Part shown: piece after piece, positions 34,912-46,369 of the stretch
Numbering within the stretch: the stretch's first letter is position 1
How the letters are laid out: each line of letters begins with the position of its first letter
Assembly (NCBI RefSeq): GCF_027887165.1
Contig: NC_077232.1
Location: 18,740,755-18,804,754 of the forward strand
Length of the DNA: 64,000 bases
Origin: Monodelphis domestica
Lineage: Eukaryota > Chordata > Mammalia > Didelphimorphia > Didelphidae
Reading direction: 5' to 3'
The notes under the pieces: generated by a model
What the model saw: only the letters and a program-made list of their open reading frames with translations
Database searches by the model: none
What the model was told of the DNA's origin: nothing
Translations under genes and position numbers: made by a program

Positions 34912-35324
34912 CTCTTTCTGGTTTAGGTATCAGTACCATATTTGTATCATGAAAGAAATTTTGAAGAATTGCTTCTTCCTTTATTTTTTCCACATGGTTT
35001 ATGTAGAATTGGATTTACTTGTTCTTTGAATGTGGTTGAAATCACCTGTGAAACCATCTGGCTCTGAGCCTTTTTATTGGGCAATTCTTTAATGATTTCT
35101 TTAAATTATTTTTCCATTTAGGGTTGTTTAAGTATTCTTTATAATCTTTTATTAAACTTGGCATAGAGCTTCACAATCAAATATAAAACAGAAGAAATAT
35201 TAAAAGAATTCTTTTTAGAACATAATCACAATAATGATTGTATTCAATAAAGTGAAGCAGAAAGATTCTTTGGGATGAGATTATTTAATTTCCAATTAAC
35301 TTTTATTCTTTTATAATTGCCTTA

Positions 35325-35654
35325 GGTAAAAATGGAGATTTGAATCCTAGAATTCAATCCTCAGAAGTCCTCAGTATTTCCCAGAGTTCCCTATAATTTC
35401 AACTGAGTCTCCATCTGGGTGAAATCACAGTTAGTATCTAATGGGCTCTCTGTCGCCCACAGGGCTCTTCCGCTACTCGACCATGGCAATGATGTAGTGG
35501 GTAAGCTAAGCACAGAGCTTTTGAATGGGCTAATCAGCCCTAGGCATGTGGTTTTTTTTATTTTGTATTTTCTTATTTCTTGATTTCTAATAATCCTTAA
35601 TAAACCTCATAAAATATAATATTTCTATTACTAGAGACTAATTTAAATTTTACA
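35325..35654 (+). mobile_element. Solo LTR of about 330 bp (fossil)
   Basis: The block is flanked by CTTA on both sides (35321-35324 and 35655-35658) inside the minus-strand L1. It shares its sequence with LTRs at 48194-48539 (plus) and 60252-60582 (minus). It has a polyadenylation-like TAATAAACCTCAT. The L1 copies at 51.8 kb and 61.35 kb lack it at this site. No internal retroviral genes are present. Confidence 0.8.
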
Positions 35655-36309
35655 CTTATTTTCTGAAAAGAATGTTTTTAATATTTCTGCTTTTCCATAT
35701 TTTATTGTGAAGTTTTGTGCACTATTATGTGGTAATTTTTGTAAAGGTATCATTTACTGCATAGAAAAAACAATGTATATTCCTTTCTATTTTCATTCCA
35801 TTTTCTTTAGGATTGTGTCATAACTAACTTTTCTAAAATTCTATTTACTTCCTTAAATTCTTTTTTATTTTTTTTATTTGGATTCTTCTAGTTCTGAGTA
35901 GAGAAAATCAAGATTTCCTATTAGTAGAGTTTTATTGTTTATTTTCTCCTGCAGCTTATGTAACACCTTCTTTAGGAATTTACACACTATGGAATTCAAT
36001 GAATATATGCTTAATATTGATAGTATTTCATTGCCTATGGTGCCTTTTATTTGGATATAATTTCCTTACTTATTTTTAATTAGATCATTTTTTACTTTTT
36101 TTTTTCTCTGACAACATGATCATTACCCCTGATTTTTTAACTTTAGCTAAAACATAATAGATTCTACTCCAACTTATTTTAACCTTGTGTTTCTCTGTGC
36201 TTTAAATATGTTTCTTATGGACAATACAGTGAAGGATTTTTCTTTTAATCCACTTTGCTATCCTTTTTCAGTTTTATGGGCAGGTTTGGCCCATATATAT
36301 TAACTTTTA

Positions 36310-39139
36310 TTTTTGTGCTCCAACACGCCATAAGCACTCCACAGGGCTTTGCTGCGTTGCCATCTCAGCCATTCAACCTTCTTATTGCTTTCGTCCCCCT
36401 ATTCCACCGAAACAGTCTTCACATGCTGGGTGAGCAAAGCCCTGGCTCACCAGGGGTTGACAACCTGATGGCTACCTTCACAAGGTTTAGCCGGCCTGTC
36501 GAAGCCCTTTCCCAGGGTGTGGCCGCTGCCGCATGCTAGCAGCTACTGGGAGCCCTAAGTGAGAGCTGGGTGTCAGGTGAGGGTCAGAGGCTGGAGAGCT
36601 GCCTTAGGAGGGCACGACAACCCCTCCATACCAAAGATACTACCCCTCCCTGAACACCCCATACACCCCAACTCTTCAAATGCACATTAAGCCTCGCCAT
36701 CCAAAATGCGCCCAGACAGTTCTTGCATTTTACAACGTGAGTCGTCTTAGAGATCCATCTTATTTGCAAACATTCCAGTTCTGCCTGGATGACAAGCTGT
36801 CTGACAAGGGACCACTCACTGGAAGCTCAACCGAGAAATGGAACCACTTCAGAGACGCAGTGAAGGAAACATCAAAGGCAGTCCTAGGCCCCAAACAACT
36901 CAACCACAAGGACTGGTTCGATGAGAACAACACTGCTATTGAAGACCTATTAAGCAAAAAGAACAAAGCCTTTATGGAGTGGTAAAATAACCTAAACTCT
37001 GCTCCTAAAAAGGACAGATTCAAGTCTCTCCAAGCCATGGCACAGTGTGAGATCAGGAAGATGCAAGACCAATGGTGAGAAAAAAAGGCAGAAGAAATCC
37101 AGCACTTTGCTGATACGAAAAACTACAAACAATTTTCAGTGCCGTCAAGACTGTCTATGGGACATCAAAACCCACCACCACTCCCTTGCTATCCTCTGAT
37201 GTTGACACTCTCATAAAAGATAAAAAAGGCATCAGCAACAGGTGGAAAAAACACTTCAGTCAGCTTCTCAACCGACCCTCTTCAGTCTACCAAAGCACCC
37301 TTGACCAGATCCCCCAAAACTGCACCATTGAACAACTTGATGTCCCTCCTTCAATAGAGGAAGTCCAAAAAGCCATTAAACAAATGAGTGCAGGCAAGGC
37401 ACCCGGGAAAGACGGGATCCCACCCGAGGTGTACAAGGCCTTTAATGGAAAGGCACTCCAGGCATTCCACATAGTGCTGACCAGCATATGGGAAGAGGAA
37501 GACATGCCCCCAGAACTCAAAGATGCCTCCATCGTAGCCCTATACAAGAACAAAGGTGCAAGAGCAGCCTGTGACAACTACAGAGGCATCTCACTACTCT
37601 CCACTGCTGGAAAGATCCTTGTCCGTGTTATACTCAACAGACTCCTGTCATCTGTTTCAGAGCAAAACCTGCCTGAATCACAATGTGGCTTCTGACCAGA
37701 TCGTACCACCATCGACACGGTCTTCACAGTGAGGCAAAAGGAGGAAAAATACCTTGAGCAGAACCTGAGTCTCTACATTGTCTTCATAGACCTGACAAAG
37801 GCTTTCGACACAGTGAACAGGGACACATTGTGGGTGATCCTTAGCAAGGTCGGTTGCCCAGCAAAATTCATAAACTGATCCAGCTCTTTCATGTCAACAT
37901 GACAGGGGAAGTCCTATCTGGTGGAGAGACTTCTGATCACTTCAACATCTCCAATGGTGTGAAACAAGGCTGTGTTCTCGCTTCAGTACTATTCAACCTA
38001 TACTTCACCCAAGTATTACGACATGCTTGATGGATCTAGACCTGGGCTTCTACATCAAATACCGAATGGATGGCTCACTATTTGACCTTCACCGCCTGAC
38101 TGCAAAAACAAAGACAACAGAGTGACTCATCCTGGAAGCTCTCTTCGCAGATGATTGTGCTCTCATGGCCCACCAAGAAAATCATCTCCAAACCATTGTG
38201 GACAGGTTCTCTACAGCAACAAAACTGTTTGGCTTGACTATCAGCCTCAGCAAAACAGAGGTGCTGTTCCAACCTGCACCAGCGTGGCCAACTAACCAGC
38301 CATGCATTACAATCAACAGCACACAGCTTTCTAACATCAACACTTTCAAGTACCTGGGCAGCACCATCGCCAACGATGGGTCCCTAGACCACGAGATTAA
38401 TGCCAGGATCCAAAAGGCCAGCCAGACACTTGGGAGGCTACACTCCAAAGTCCTCTAACACAGAGGTGTAAGCACTGCGACGAAGCTCAAAGTGTATAAT
38501 GCAGTGGTCCTCAGCTCGCTCCTGTATGGTTGTGAGACATGGACACTGTACCGGAAGCACCTGAAACAGCTGGAGCAGTTCCAAAAATGCTCTCTCCGGT
38601 CAATCATGAGGATCCGATGGCAGGACCGAATCACCAACCAGGAAGTCCTCAACAGAGCCAACTCCACCAGCATCGAAGTCCTGGTCCTCAAAACCCAGCT
38701 ACGATGGTCTGGACACGTCATCCGCATGGACCCACAGTGAATACCAAGACAGGTATTCTATGGTGAACTGTCAGCTGGACTCAGGAAACAAGGTCAACCA
38801 AAGAAAAGATTCAAGGATCAGCTAAAGTTAAACTTGGAGTGGGCTGGCATTACACCAAAGCAACTAGAACTTGCTGCCTCTGTCAGAAGCAGCTGGTGAA
38901 CCCACATTAACCATGCTGCCACCATCTTTGAAGATGAGCGACGTCGATGTCTTAGTGCTGCGCATGAACGCCGACATCAGGCCACAACCGCACCTGCCAT
39001 AACAACTGGCGTCCCATGCCCCATGTGCCACAAACTCTGCGCCTCAGCCTTTGGACTCCAAAGTCACATGAGGGTACATCAATAGATGATAATGCACAAA
39101 GACAATTGCCATTCTCAGTTACTGAGAGACTACCACTAC
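36310..39139 (+). mobile_element. Non-LTR retrotransposon (RTE/RTEX-like, clade unsure) with inverted 5' segment
   Basis: A single 2,830-bp insertion flanked by the 12-bp repeat TATTAACTTTTA (36298-36309 and 39140-39151), lying in an L1. The left 360 bp (36310 to about 36672) is the reverse complement of the 5' part of the short elements at 27.1 and 54.9 kb. The rest runs in plus orientation, from the C-terminal end of an endonuclease-type region through a reverse transcriptase to a tail ending GAGAGACTACCACTAC. Inverted 5' plus direct 3' parts inside one target duplication is the pattern left by twin priming during reverse transcription. Confidence 0.85.
36680..39085 (+). pseudogene. Reverse transcriptase of the RTE/RTEX-like LINE with C-terminal C2H2 finger (broken)
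   Basis: Pieces in changing frames read a non-LTR polyprotein. A linker (36680-36985, WFDENNTAIEDLL) is followed by the start of the reverse transcriptase at 37186-37695 (GKAPGKDGIPPEVYK, then NYRGISLLSTAGKIL and ESQCGF). Then come FIDLTKAFDTVNRDTLW (near 37790), GVKQGCVLAS (near 37955) and FADDCALMAH (near 38143). After these are LYGCETWTLYRKH and QLRWSGHVIRM (38492-38735), and CPMCHKLCASAFGLQSHMRVH (about 39018-39080), a C2H2-like zinc finger. At least four in-frame stops and two or more frame changes make it inactive. The N-terminal endonuclease core is missing. I recall close relatives in fish and invertebrates but cannot name the Repbase family. Confidence 0.8.
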
Positions 39140-39936
39140 TATTAACTTTTAGGATTACTAATTGTGGGTTTCCCTCTTTTTTATATTTCCAAATTGACCT
39201 TTTTCTCTCTATCCATTTGGCCTTTCCTATTCATAAATCTTTTGCTTCCAACAACCACCTTTCCCAATTTACCCTACTTTTTGTCCACACCCCCTTTTCT
39301 ATTATTCCTCTTTCCCTCCAAATTTCTATAGGATAAGGTTGATTTCTAAAGCTTATTGAGTGCGGGTGTTATTCCCACTGAGCTAATTCCAATGAAAGCA
39401 AAGTTCAGATATTGCCCACAATACCCCTAAAATTCTCTACTGAATTGACTGGTAAGTGCCACTTCATATGAGATAATTTACCCCTTTTATCTTTCTCTTT
39501 CTCTAATCTGATTTTTTCCTCTTTTCCTTCCCTTGATTTTTTAAGAGAGATATCAATCCAATCTATTCCATTTATTTCCTTCCTTCTGTAAGTATATAGC
39601 TCATGCTGTCCTATAGTTACAAAGTTCTTAAGTATCTTTAAATACCTTAACTATTCTAAGTATCTTGAATTTCTTTAAGTACCTTAAGTATCTCAAGTAT
39701 TATTTTCACATTTCCATTTATGTTTTTATGCTTTTCTAAATTTGGTCATTACACTTTCTTTTCCATTCTTTTCTGAGGAATACCTGAAAGTTCTTCATTT
39801 CATTAAATATCACTTTTCACCCTGAAACTTAGCACTGAAACAGATTTATATATATTATATACCCATATCTATCTCACCATATATTATATGATTTTCAAAA
39901 TATTCAATTAATGACAATTAAAATGTTATTTCTAGG

Positions 39937-40135
39937 GGGCAGCTAAGTGGTTTAGTGGATTGAGCCAGGCCCAGTGACAGGAGGTCCTGGGTTCCAATCT
40001 AGCTTCAGAAACTTCCTACCTGTGTGATTCTGGGCAAATCACTTAACCCCCATTGCCTAGCCCTTACCACTCTTCTGCCTTAGAATCAATGCACAGTGTT
40101 TATTCTAAAATGGAAGATCGGGGTTTATTTTAAAA
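39937..40135 (+). repeat. MAR1-type SINE (plus), near full length
   Basis: It starts GGGGCAGCTAAGTGGTTTAG. It has a B-box-like GGGTTCCAATCTAG, then CATTGCCTAGCCCTTACCAC, and ends in the tail before TTTAAAAAATGAATGAATAA. The same insertion is present at 62874-63065 and, inverted, at 49180-49366. It therefore entered before the units were duplicated. Confidence 0.85.
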
Positions 40136-40154
40136 AATGAATGAATAAAAGTTT

Positions 40155-40355
40155 TTTAGCCTTTATTTTCTGTCTGGAATAAATACTCTCTATTGCTTCT
40201 AAGGTATAAGAGTGTCAATGACTGGGCAATTCAAGTTAAGTGACTTGCACAGAGTCACAAAACTAGGAAATATCTGAGAGCAGATTTGAACCCAGCAGAA
40301 CCCAATACCCAACACTGGCTCTCTATCCAATGAATTGCCTAGGTAGCCCTTCATC
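40155..40355 (-). repeat. MAR1-type SINE (minus), degraded
   Basis: The plus strand shows the reverse complement of the MAR1-like SINE: AAGTTAAGTGACTTGCACAG, GATTTGAACCCAGCAGAACC, and TTGCCTAGGTAGCCCTTC at the end. It is older than its neighbour and has no evident counterpart in the other units. Confidence 0.7.
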
Positions 40356-40379
40356 AAAATCTCTTGATAATATTCTGGT

Positions 40380-42620
40380 CTCAGATTATCAAACCCATTT
40401 CAAAGATGAATGAGCTGAAACTTGGAGGAGTTTTGAGATTTGGTCAATGTCACAAAACTAGAGGACTAGAATCCAACTTTAGTTAATGACCACATCTAGG
40501 AATTTTCTGATCTCATTTTGTTTTAAAAAGCTAAGAATGAAAAAGTTCTTATGAAAAAGTGGTCTCTGTGTATTCATGGGTTTCCTCCCCCACCTCCCAA
40601 GGTCAGAGTACAAATTAATGGCTTGTTTTGTTCATGAGTTGGCAAAAGAACTTCTGTGTATCTCCAAGGGAGTACCATCTCCTCAGAGATTCAGGACCTC
40701 TGGATCTGCATAAAGTCCTTGCCTCATTCTTGACTACAGCTACTGACTTTAAACATTCCACTATCAGGCTCAGTGCTCTGTTATCAGCTCATGCATCAAA
40801 TTTTCCAAGTCATTGCCAGTTTTCTTTTGTGTTTCCTGAGGGTAAACTGAATGGAGGGTAGGAGTGGGCATTGCTAATTGTACCGCCATCCTTACCATCA
40901 TAATGGCCAGGAATGACCTCTCTGCCACTAGGAACATTTGAATTCTTTGCCCCAGTAAATTGTGAAGAGTTTCCCAACAGGAGCATCGCATGCTTCCTAG
41001 GCTTAGGTCTTCCAGGCCAATCTTGGAATATAAAGTTATTGACTAACTCTCCTCTTTCAAGTCTTGGCCACCTTTTGCCTTATCAAGGCAGATGGATTCT
41101 AGAATATCTAATCCAAAATTGTAGTTCTTATGTAGCCAGAAACATGGTATAGTAGAAATATTACTGGACCTGGATGCAGAGAGACCTGGAAGGGAAAAAT
41201 AAAAACTTTTCTATCTCACACACTAACTTCCTATTACCCCAAGGGTAAGTAACTTGCCTCCTTCTATTTCTTTATTCTTAAAATGCATAGTTATCCATGT
41301 GGTACTTGTCTTTCTTAAAGTTCAAATGAGATCATGTATGTAAATTGCTTTTCAACATCTAGGTGCTTTCTAAGCACCAATTTTTATCTTCTAGTTGCAG
41401 CTTTCTAGTTCATTATTCTTTAGGAAGTAAAGGAACACTGAAGCATGGGTGCCTGTAAAGCCCTAATAAAAAATTAAATAATATTAATTAAGAGTATACC
41501 ATGTGCAAAAGAGTGCATTAAATTCTTGGAGGAACAGGTTGATAAGAAAATTTAGATAAATTATGGTAATTGCCTTGTAGTTCTTTTTTTATGTAGGACT
41601 TAATATTAATAAAGAGCTTTCTATTAATTTCCTCATTTAAATTTTCCAGTAATTGGGTGAGATAAGTATCATTATAATTTCATTTATAGATAAGTAACGT
41701 AAGACTGAGTGACTTAAGTGATTTGTGTAAACAGTGTAAAGTCAAGTAGTTTTCTTGTTTGCCAAATATGTTAAAAGTTGGGGTTGGGATCAAATGATCC
41801 AAGATATTTAAAGTACCTTGCATACATTAAAGATATAGCTCTCTAACAGTGAATGGAGCACTGTAGCTATAACCAGCAAGTACTGAATTCAAGTCTTACA
41901 TCAGACACTATCTGATCCTAACAAAGTCATTTAACCTCTCTTTGCTTCAGTTTCTCAAGGATAAATGGAGATAAAACCAACACCTGAGTCTCAGAGTTGT
42001 GCAAACCAAAATGATAGGATAGAAAATGTTAAACATGGGGCTTGGCTCAAAATAGATGCTATATAAATTCTTCATCCCTTTTCTCCACTAACAGAGGTGT
42101 TAGTTATAAGATTAAAAAATCAATATCCAATGACTCGAAGTATTATATTTTATAAGATTATCAATATTCACTTGAAGTAGAAGAAAGTAAAAACCATCAG
42201 TAAAGAGCAGTTTCCCAGACTGTGAAAGAGGGAAAAGAGAGATGGCAGGGTTACAGAAACTATTTTCTACAAAATTTAAGGATGTAATTTGGGGAAGAAA
42301 GAGGAATTCTGGGAAATGAAGTCTTGGGGTACAAAATTCTAAATACACATAGTTCTTATTATCTTACTCCCTCTTATCTTCCATCCTTCTGTACTATATT
42401 CAAAGGCCATTCTCCTTTTAGAAAAAAATAAATGTAAAATATGAATTGAGCAGCTTTGAGCTATCATTCATTGTATTTGTCTTGAGAATTAGTCCAATTT
42501 CTAATTTGATTATCCTTTCTTTCCATAAATAGTCAATTAAAAAATACTTCCCTTTCTAAAGTGTTTAGCTTTCTGGACATACTTCAGTTCATCCTGAGCC
42601 CAAACACTCCTCTGACTCTA
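40380..42620 (+). repeat. Unit B, older paralogous part
   Basis: Paralogous to unit A from about 12990 to 16660 at a visibly lower identity than the next block. Matched landmarks include GGTCTCTGTGTATTCATGGG (13193 in A), AATGGCCAGGAATGACC (13517 in A) and the SINE at 41840-42100 (16135 in A). The part at 41840-42620 is also the inverted counterpart of 58450-59215. No gene is seen; the short frames have no domain. Confidence 0.7.
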
Positions 42621-42683
42621 ATACTATATCATCAAAACTTTGATTCAGAGATGGAAGGAATCTCAGAGGTCATGTACTCTGAT

Positions 42684-44405
42684 GGTAAGTCATTTGAATT
42701 CTGCAACTTCTTTATCCACAAACATGTGTATAATCACCCTTGAGGTACTTATCTCATAGCATTTCTTGGGGCTCCAAAGAGATCATGTATATAAATTGTT
42801 TTCCAAAATCTACGTACTCCTATAAACATCAGTTATTATCTTCCACTTGCAGCTTTTCACTCTCACCATTCTTCAGTAACTGAAGAAGCGATTTGAGGGT
42901 CAGGCACTAAATTAAATAATGGTGATTAAGAGCATACTATGTGCAGAGCAGTCCATCGAATTGTCCAGGGAGGGGGTTGATAAGAAAGTTGAAATGAGAT
43001 GTGGCCAGTGCCATCAACAATAATAGCTCACACTTATATTGGACTCCAATATTTGCAAAGAGATTTCCATGGATATTCTTATGTAACTCTCCCAATAACT
43101 ATGTAAGAGAAATACTATTATTATTGTACCTCTTTTACACTTAAGTAATTTGAGGCTGTTACTTGAATGACTTCTCTAGATAGATACAATTAATACTGGT
43201 CTGAGGTGGGATTTCAACCCACATCTTCTTGAATCAAAGAAAAAGCTTTAAGCACTACATCACATTGTCACACTAATACTTTATAGTGCAGTAGCACTTC
43301 TATCCTCTTTTCTCTATTTCTTTGTGGGTCTCAGAACACCCACTCATCCATTATCAGGTAGAAGCCCAATAACCTGTACTGAGCAGAGTAGCTCTCATGT
43401 GTATAGCACTTGATACTTGGCAAACACTTTTCTTACATTCACAGTGCAAACTACAGACTTTCAGGAATAGTATTCCCTTTTTCCAAATGAGAACAGAGAA
43501 CCACAAGGATTGATTAATTTCTGTGAAATTATAGAACAGATTAGAGAATTATAGAATAGAATAGTGCAAATCCAATCAGCATTGGAATCCAAGACTTGAG
43601 ACTCTCAATCAAGTGCTCTCTCCAACTTAATACTATCCACCAACATTGGGACATTTCTGAGCAGAAAACAATTCATCTTATCTGTCTTGGTTACCCAGAA
43701 GGACTTTCTCTAGATTTGGGAATTCTAGAAGACCTAACATCAAGTCCATCAATAGGATGATTGTCCTAGCTTATGGCTACACGTATTTGATTCAATAGTA
43801 CTGATTACTAAAATGGATCAATAATACCTCATATGATACTAATGCTGCAATATATCTTCACTCTAAGTTGGTGGTTCATATACTATATAATTCTTAATAG
43901 GTTAAGGGGAAATCCCTAGTTGTCATTAATTATAAAAAAGGTTTTTTCTCTATTCCTCTGATCATATATGAGATAAAGTTTTAACTATTTACTTTAGCTT
44001 TAGCTATCCCTCCCACATTAAAAAAAATTCTTTTACAGTAGTGTTATGAAGACCAGAGAATATCTTTAAAATTAATACAGGTTAAATGTATCCTCAAAAC
44101 TCTGATTCAGAGATAGAATGATTCTAAGAGGTCATGTACTCTAATGCATTTTTTTATATATGAGCAAACTGAGGCACATAGTATCATAGTAATAAAAAAC
44201 CTTAAGGAATTAGTGAAACATAAAATAGATAGTATCAATAGTACTTAAAATAAAAACCTCAGATAACATTTCTATAGAGCTTTAAAGTTTGCAAAACACT
44301 TTACAGAATTACCTCTTCTATATTCAGAAGAATATTATGATATAGTTGCTCTTCTCTCAAGACACCAAATGAGGGGGAATACAGGACATATTAAGGCAGT
44401 CCCTT
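42684..44405 (+). repeat. Recent segmental duplication, copy B (left block)
   Basis: Nearly identical to 13843-15575, including its MIR remnants. The left junction is abrupt: 42627-42683 matches the right-hand part of the same block (15260-15315), then sequence jumps back to 13843. The right junction is also abrupt: GGCAGTCCC runs straight into TTCTCTCAGTCTTTTGAC, the equivalent of 20598 in unit A. Confidence 0.85.
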
Positions 44406-44830
44406 CTCTCAGTCTTTTGACTTTCCTCTTATTTGATTTTCCATACCCCCCCCTATTTTTCTATGCTTTCTTCTTCTTCAGAGTAAAGCATATCAGAAGG
44501 AAAGGTCTAGTTCTCCAGCCATAACAAGCAATAACTCCTTTTATGCTGATTTTTGCCATAGAATAAGGAGCTTCCCTTTCCTAAAGTGAGAAATGGCATT
44601 ATGAGAATTGTAAAGTTTGTAGATGATTGAAAAAGGTAGCAATAATATATGAGAAACTGGATCAGATCCTTTGGCAACCGAGAGTAACTGTTTTGAAAAT
44701 GACCTGAATGCTCTTGGTCCCTTGATTCTCTTTTTCAATCCTTCATTTAACCTCTCTTTGACTCTGTTTTATGTCTTGGAATCAGGCATTATGTAAATCT
44801 GAATTTTCTAATGATTACTTTTTATTGTTG
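44402..44830 (+). promoter_or_regulatory. Block upstream of the third OR, recent copy of 20594-21036
   Basis: This continues the recent duplication and differs from 20594-21036 at scattered bases, with a short deletion near 44650. It would include the immediate upstream region of the receptor and perhaps its non-coding exon or intron. It ends at the splice acceptor TTTTTATTGTTGCAG (about 44819-44833). No specific regulatory site is confidently recognised. Confidence 0.35.
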
Positions 44831-44853
44831 CAGGTGAATGACATCACACTAAA

Positions 44854-45810
44854 ATGATATCAACGGAGAACAGCTCTGAAGTGAATGAATTCATTCTTAT
44901 AGGGTTAACAGATGCCCCAGAGCTTCAGATTCCTCTCTTCATAATATTCATTCTCATCTACCTCATCACCCTGGTAGGGAATCTGGGAATAATAGCTCTG
45001 ATCTCCTGGGATTCCAGCCTCCACACTCCCATGTATTTTTTCCTCAGTAACCTCTCTCTGGTGGATTTTGGCTACTCATCAACTATTACCCCAAAGGTGA
45101 TGACTGGTCTCCTCACAGGGGACAAGGCCATCTCCCATAATGGATGTGCTACCCAGTTGTTCTTCTTTGGGGCTTTTGCTACTATTGAAAGTTTCCTGTT
45201 AGGCTCTATGGCCTATGATCGCTATGCAGCTGTGTGTAGGCCCCTACATTATACCACTACTATGACTTCAACAGTGTGTGCATATCTGGTCAGTGGGTCT
45301 TACATCTGTGGCTTTCTTACTTCCTCCATAGTCATAGGAAACATTTTTAGTCTTTCCTTCTGCAGGTCCAATGTAGTTCATCACTTTTTCTGTGATATTC
45401 CCCCTCTCTTAGTTCTCTCTTGCTCTGAAATCCACATCATTGAGTCAATAATCTTTATTTTAGGATCATTCAATGCCATTTTCCCATTTTTTGTCATTTT
45501 TACCTCTTATTTGTTCATCTTCATCACCATCCTGAAGATTCATTCTGCTGAAGGACGCCAGAAAGCCTTCTCTACCTGTGCTTCCCATCTCACAGCAGTG
45601 TCCATATTTTATGGGACGTGCACCTTCATGTACTTTCGACCCAACTCAATCCACTCAATGGACTCAGACAAAATTGTGTCAGTATTCTACAGCATGGTCA
45701 TTCCCATGTTGAATCCTCTGGTATATAGCCTGAGAAACAAAGATGTCAAGAATTCATTTAGGAAAGCTATGAGGGGACAACAACTTTACCTAGATCATCT
45801 TTTTTCTTAG
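44854..45810 (+). CDS. OR5B-like: Olfactory receptor, OR5B-like, intact (318 aa)
   Basis: A seven-transmembrane odorant receptor of the OR5B type, predicted in olfactory cilia and coupled to G-olf; the ligand is unknown. Landmarks: NSS glycosylation site (6-8), GN in TM1 (42-43), LHTPMYFF (56-63), Cys98 paired with ECL2 cysteines (170, 180, 190), a complete MAYDRY (119-124), SY in TM5 (218-219), KAFSTCASH (237-245) and PMLNPLVY (284-291). The usual OR5B start (MENSSEV) is lost: codon 4 is ACG, so translation must begin at the ATG nine bases upstream, giving MIST before ENSSEV. That upstream ATG is shared with the pseudogene at 21062. A possible polyadenylation signal AATAAA lies at 46079-46084. 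The frame is intact, so the gene is likely functional. Confidence 0.95.
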   Translation: MISTENSSEVNEFILIGLTDAPELQIPLFIIFILIYLITLVGNLGIIALISWDSSLHTPMYFFLSNLSLVDFGYSSTITPKVMTGLLTGDKAISHNGCATQLFFFGAFATIESFLLGSMAYDRYAAVCRPLHYTTTMTSTVCAYLVSGSYICGFLTSSIVIGNIFSLSFCRSNVVHHFFCDIPPLLVLSCSEIHIIESIIFILGSFNAIFPFFVIFTSYLFIFITILKIHSAEGRQKAFSTCASHLTAVSIFYGTCTFMYFRPNSIHSMDSDKIVSVFYSMVIPMLNPLVYSLRNKDVKNSFRKAMRGQQLYLDHLFS

Positions 45811-45889
45811 AGAAAATCCCTTCTTTGCACCTTACTTCCACTAAGATCCATCCCCTAAGTCAGGCTATCTTTCTTATGCATTCAGAAGT

Positions 45890-46035
45890 ATAATTTAAAA
45901 ATTTTAGTCAACATCATGTAGCATAAATAGTCATAAACTTGGAGTTAGGAGAGTCCTGAATTTTAATCCTGTATCAGACTCTTTACTGTTGTAACCTTAG
46001 AAAAGTAACTTAAGATCTTAACCTCATTTTCTCCT
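45890..46035 (+). repeat. MIR/Ther-like SINE downstream of the third OR
   Basis: It corresponds to the SINE at 22100-22330: CATAAACTTGGAGTTAGGAG, then AGAAAAGTAACTTAAG. The similarity to unit A fades near 46060, which approximates the right end of the recent duplication. Confidence 0.6.
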
Positions 46036-46369
46036 TCTCCTTCTATATTTCCTTCTCTTTATATCTCTACATTGCTGTAATAAAGCTACTAAAGATACTA
46101 AGAGTTAATTTTTATAAATGGAAACCACAACAACATTTTAACTCAATTTGACCAAAACCAATTTTAACTATTACAGGTATCACATTTTAGGAAGGACTTT
46201 GATACATGAAGCATGCATTAAGGAGATTTACTAGAGAACATTTCATATAAAGAATATGTTGAGGATCTGAGTAAAATCATTTTGGAAAATGAAAATATCA
46301 GTGCGGGTGGATGAAGTATTGGAAGAATCTTCTTGGGGAAAAGGGACTAGACATATTCTTCTTGACACT

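Larger units (their letters stand above)
34912..39900 (-). mobile_element. L1 ORF2 5' half in minus orientation, interrupted by an LTR and a LINE
   Basis: On the minus strand this is the L1 region before and including the endonuclease and the start of the reverse transcriptase, truncated at its 3' side at 34912. It recurs at 60955-62860 (same orientation) and 49370-51995 (inverted). These three blocks mark duplicated units. This copy is split by the solo LTR at 35325-35654 and the LINE at 36310-39139; the other copies read straight through the LINE site, so that insertion came after the duplication. Confidence 0.75.

Noticed and set aside
39937-40135. tRNA gene suggested by a B-box-like motif
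   Set aside because: This is the tRNA-derived head of a MAR1 SINE; the cloverleaf is not preserved and copies recur across the window.
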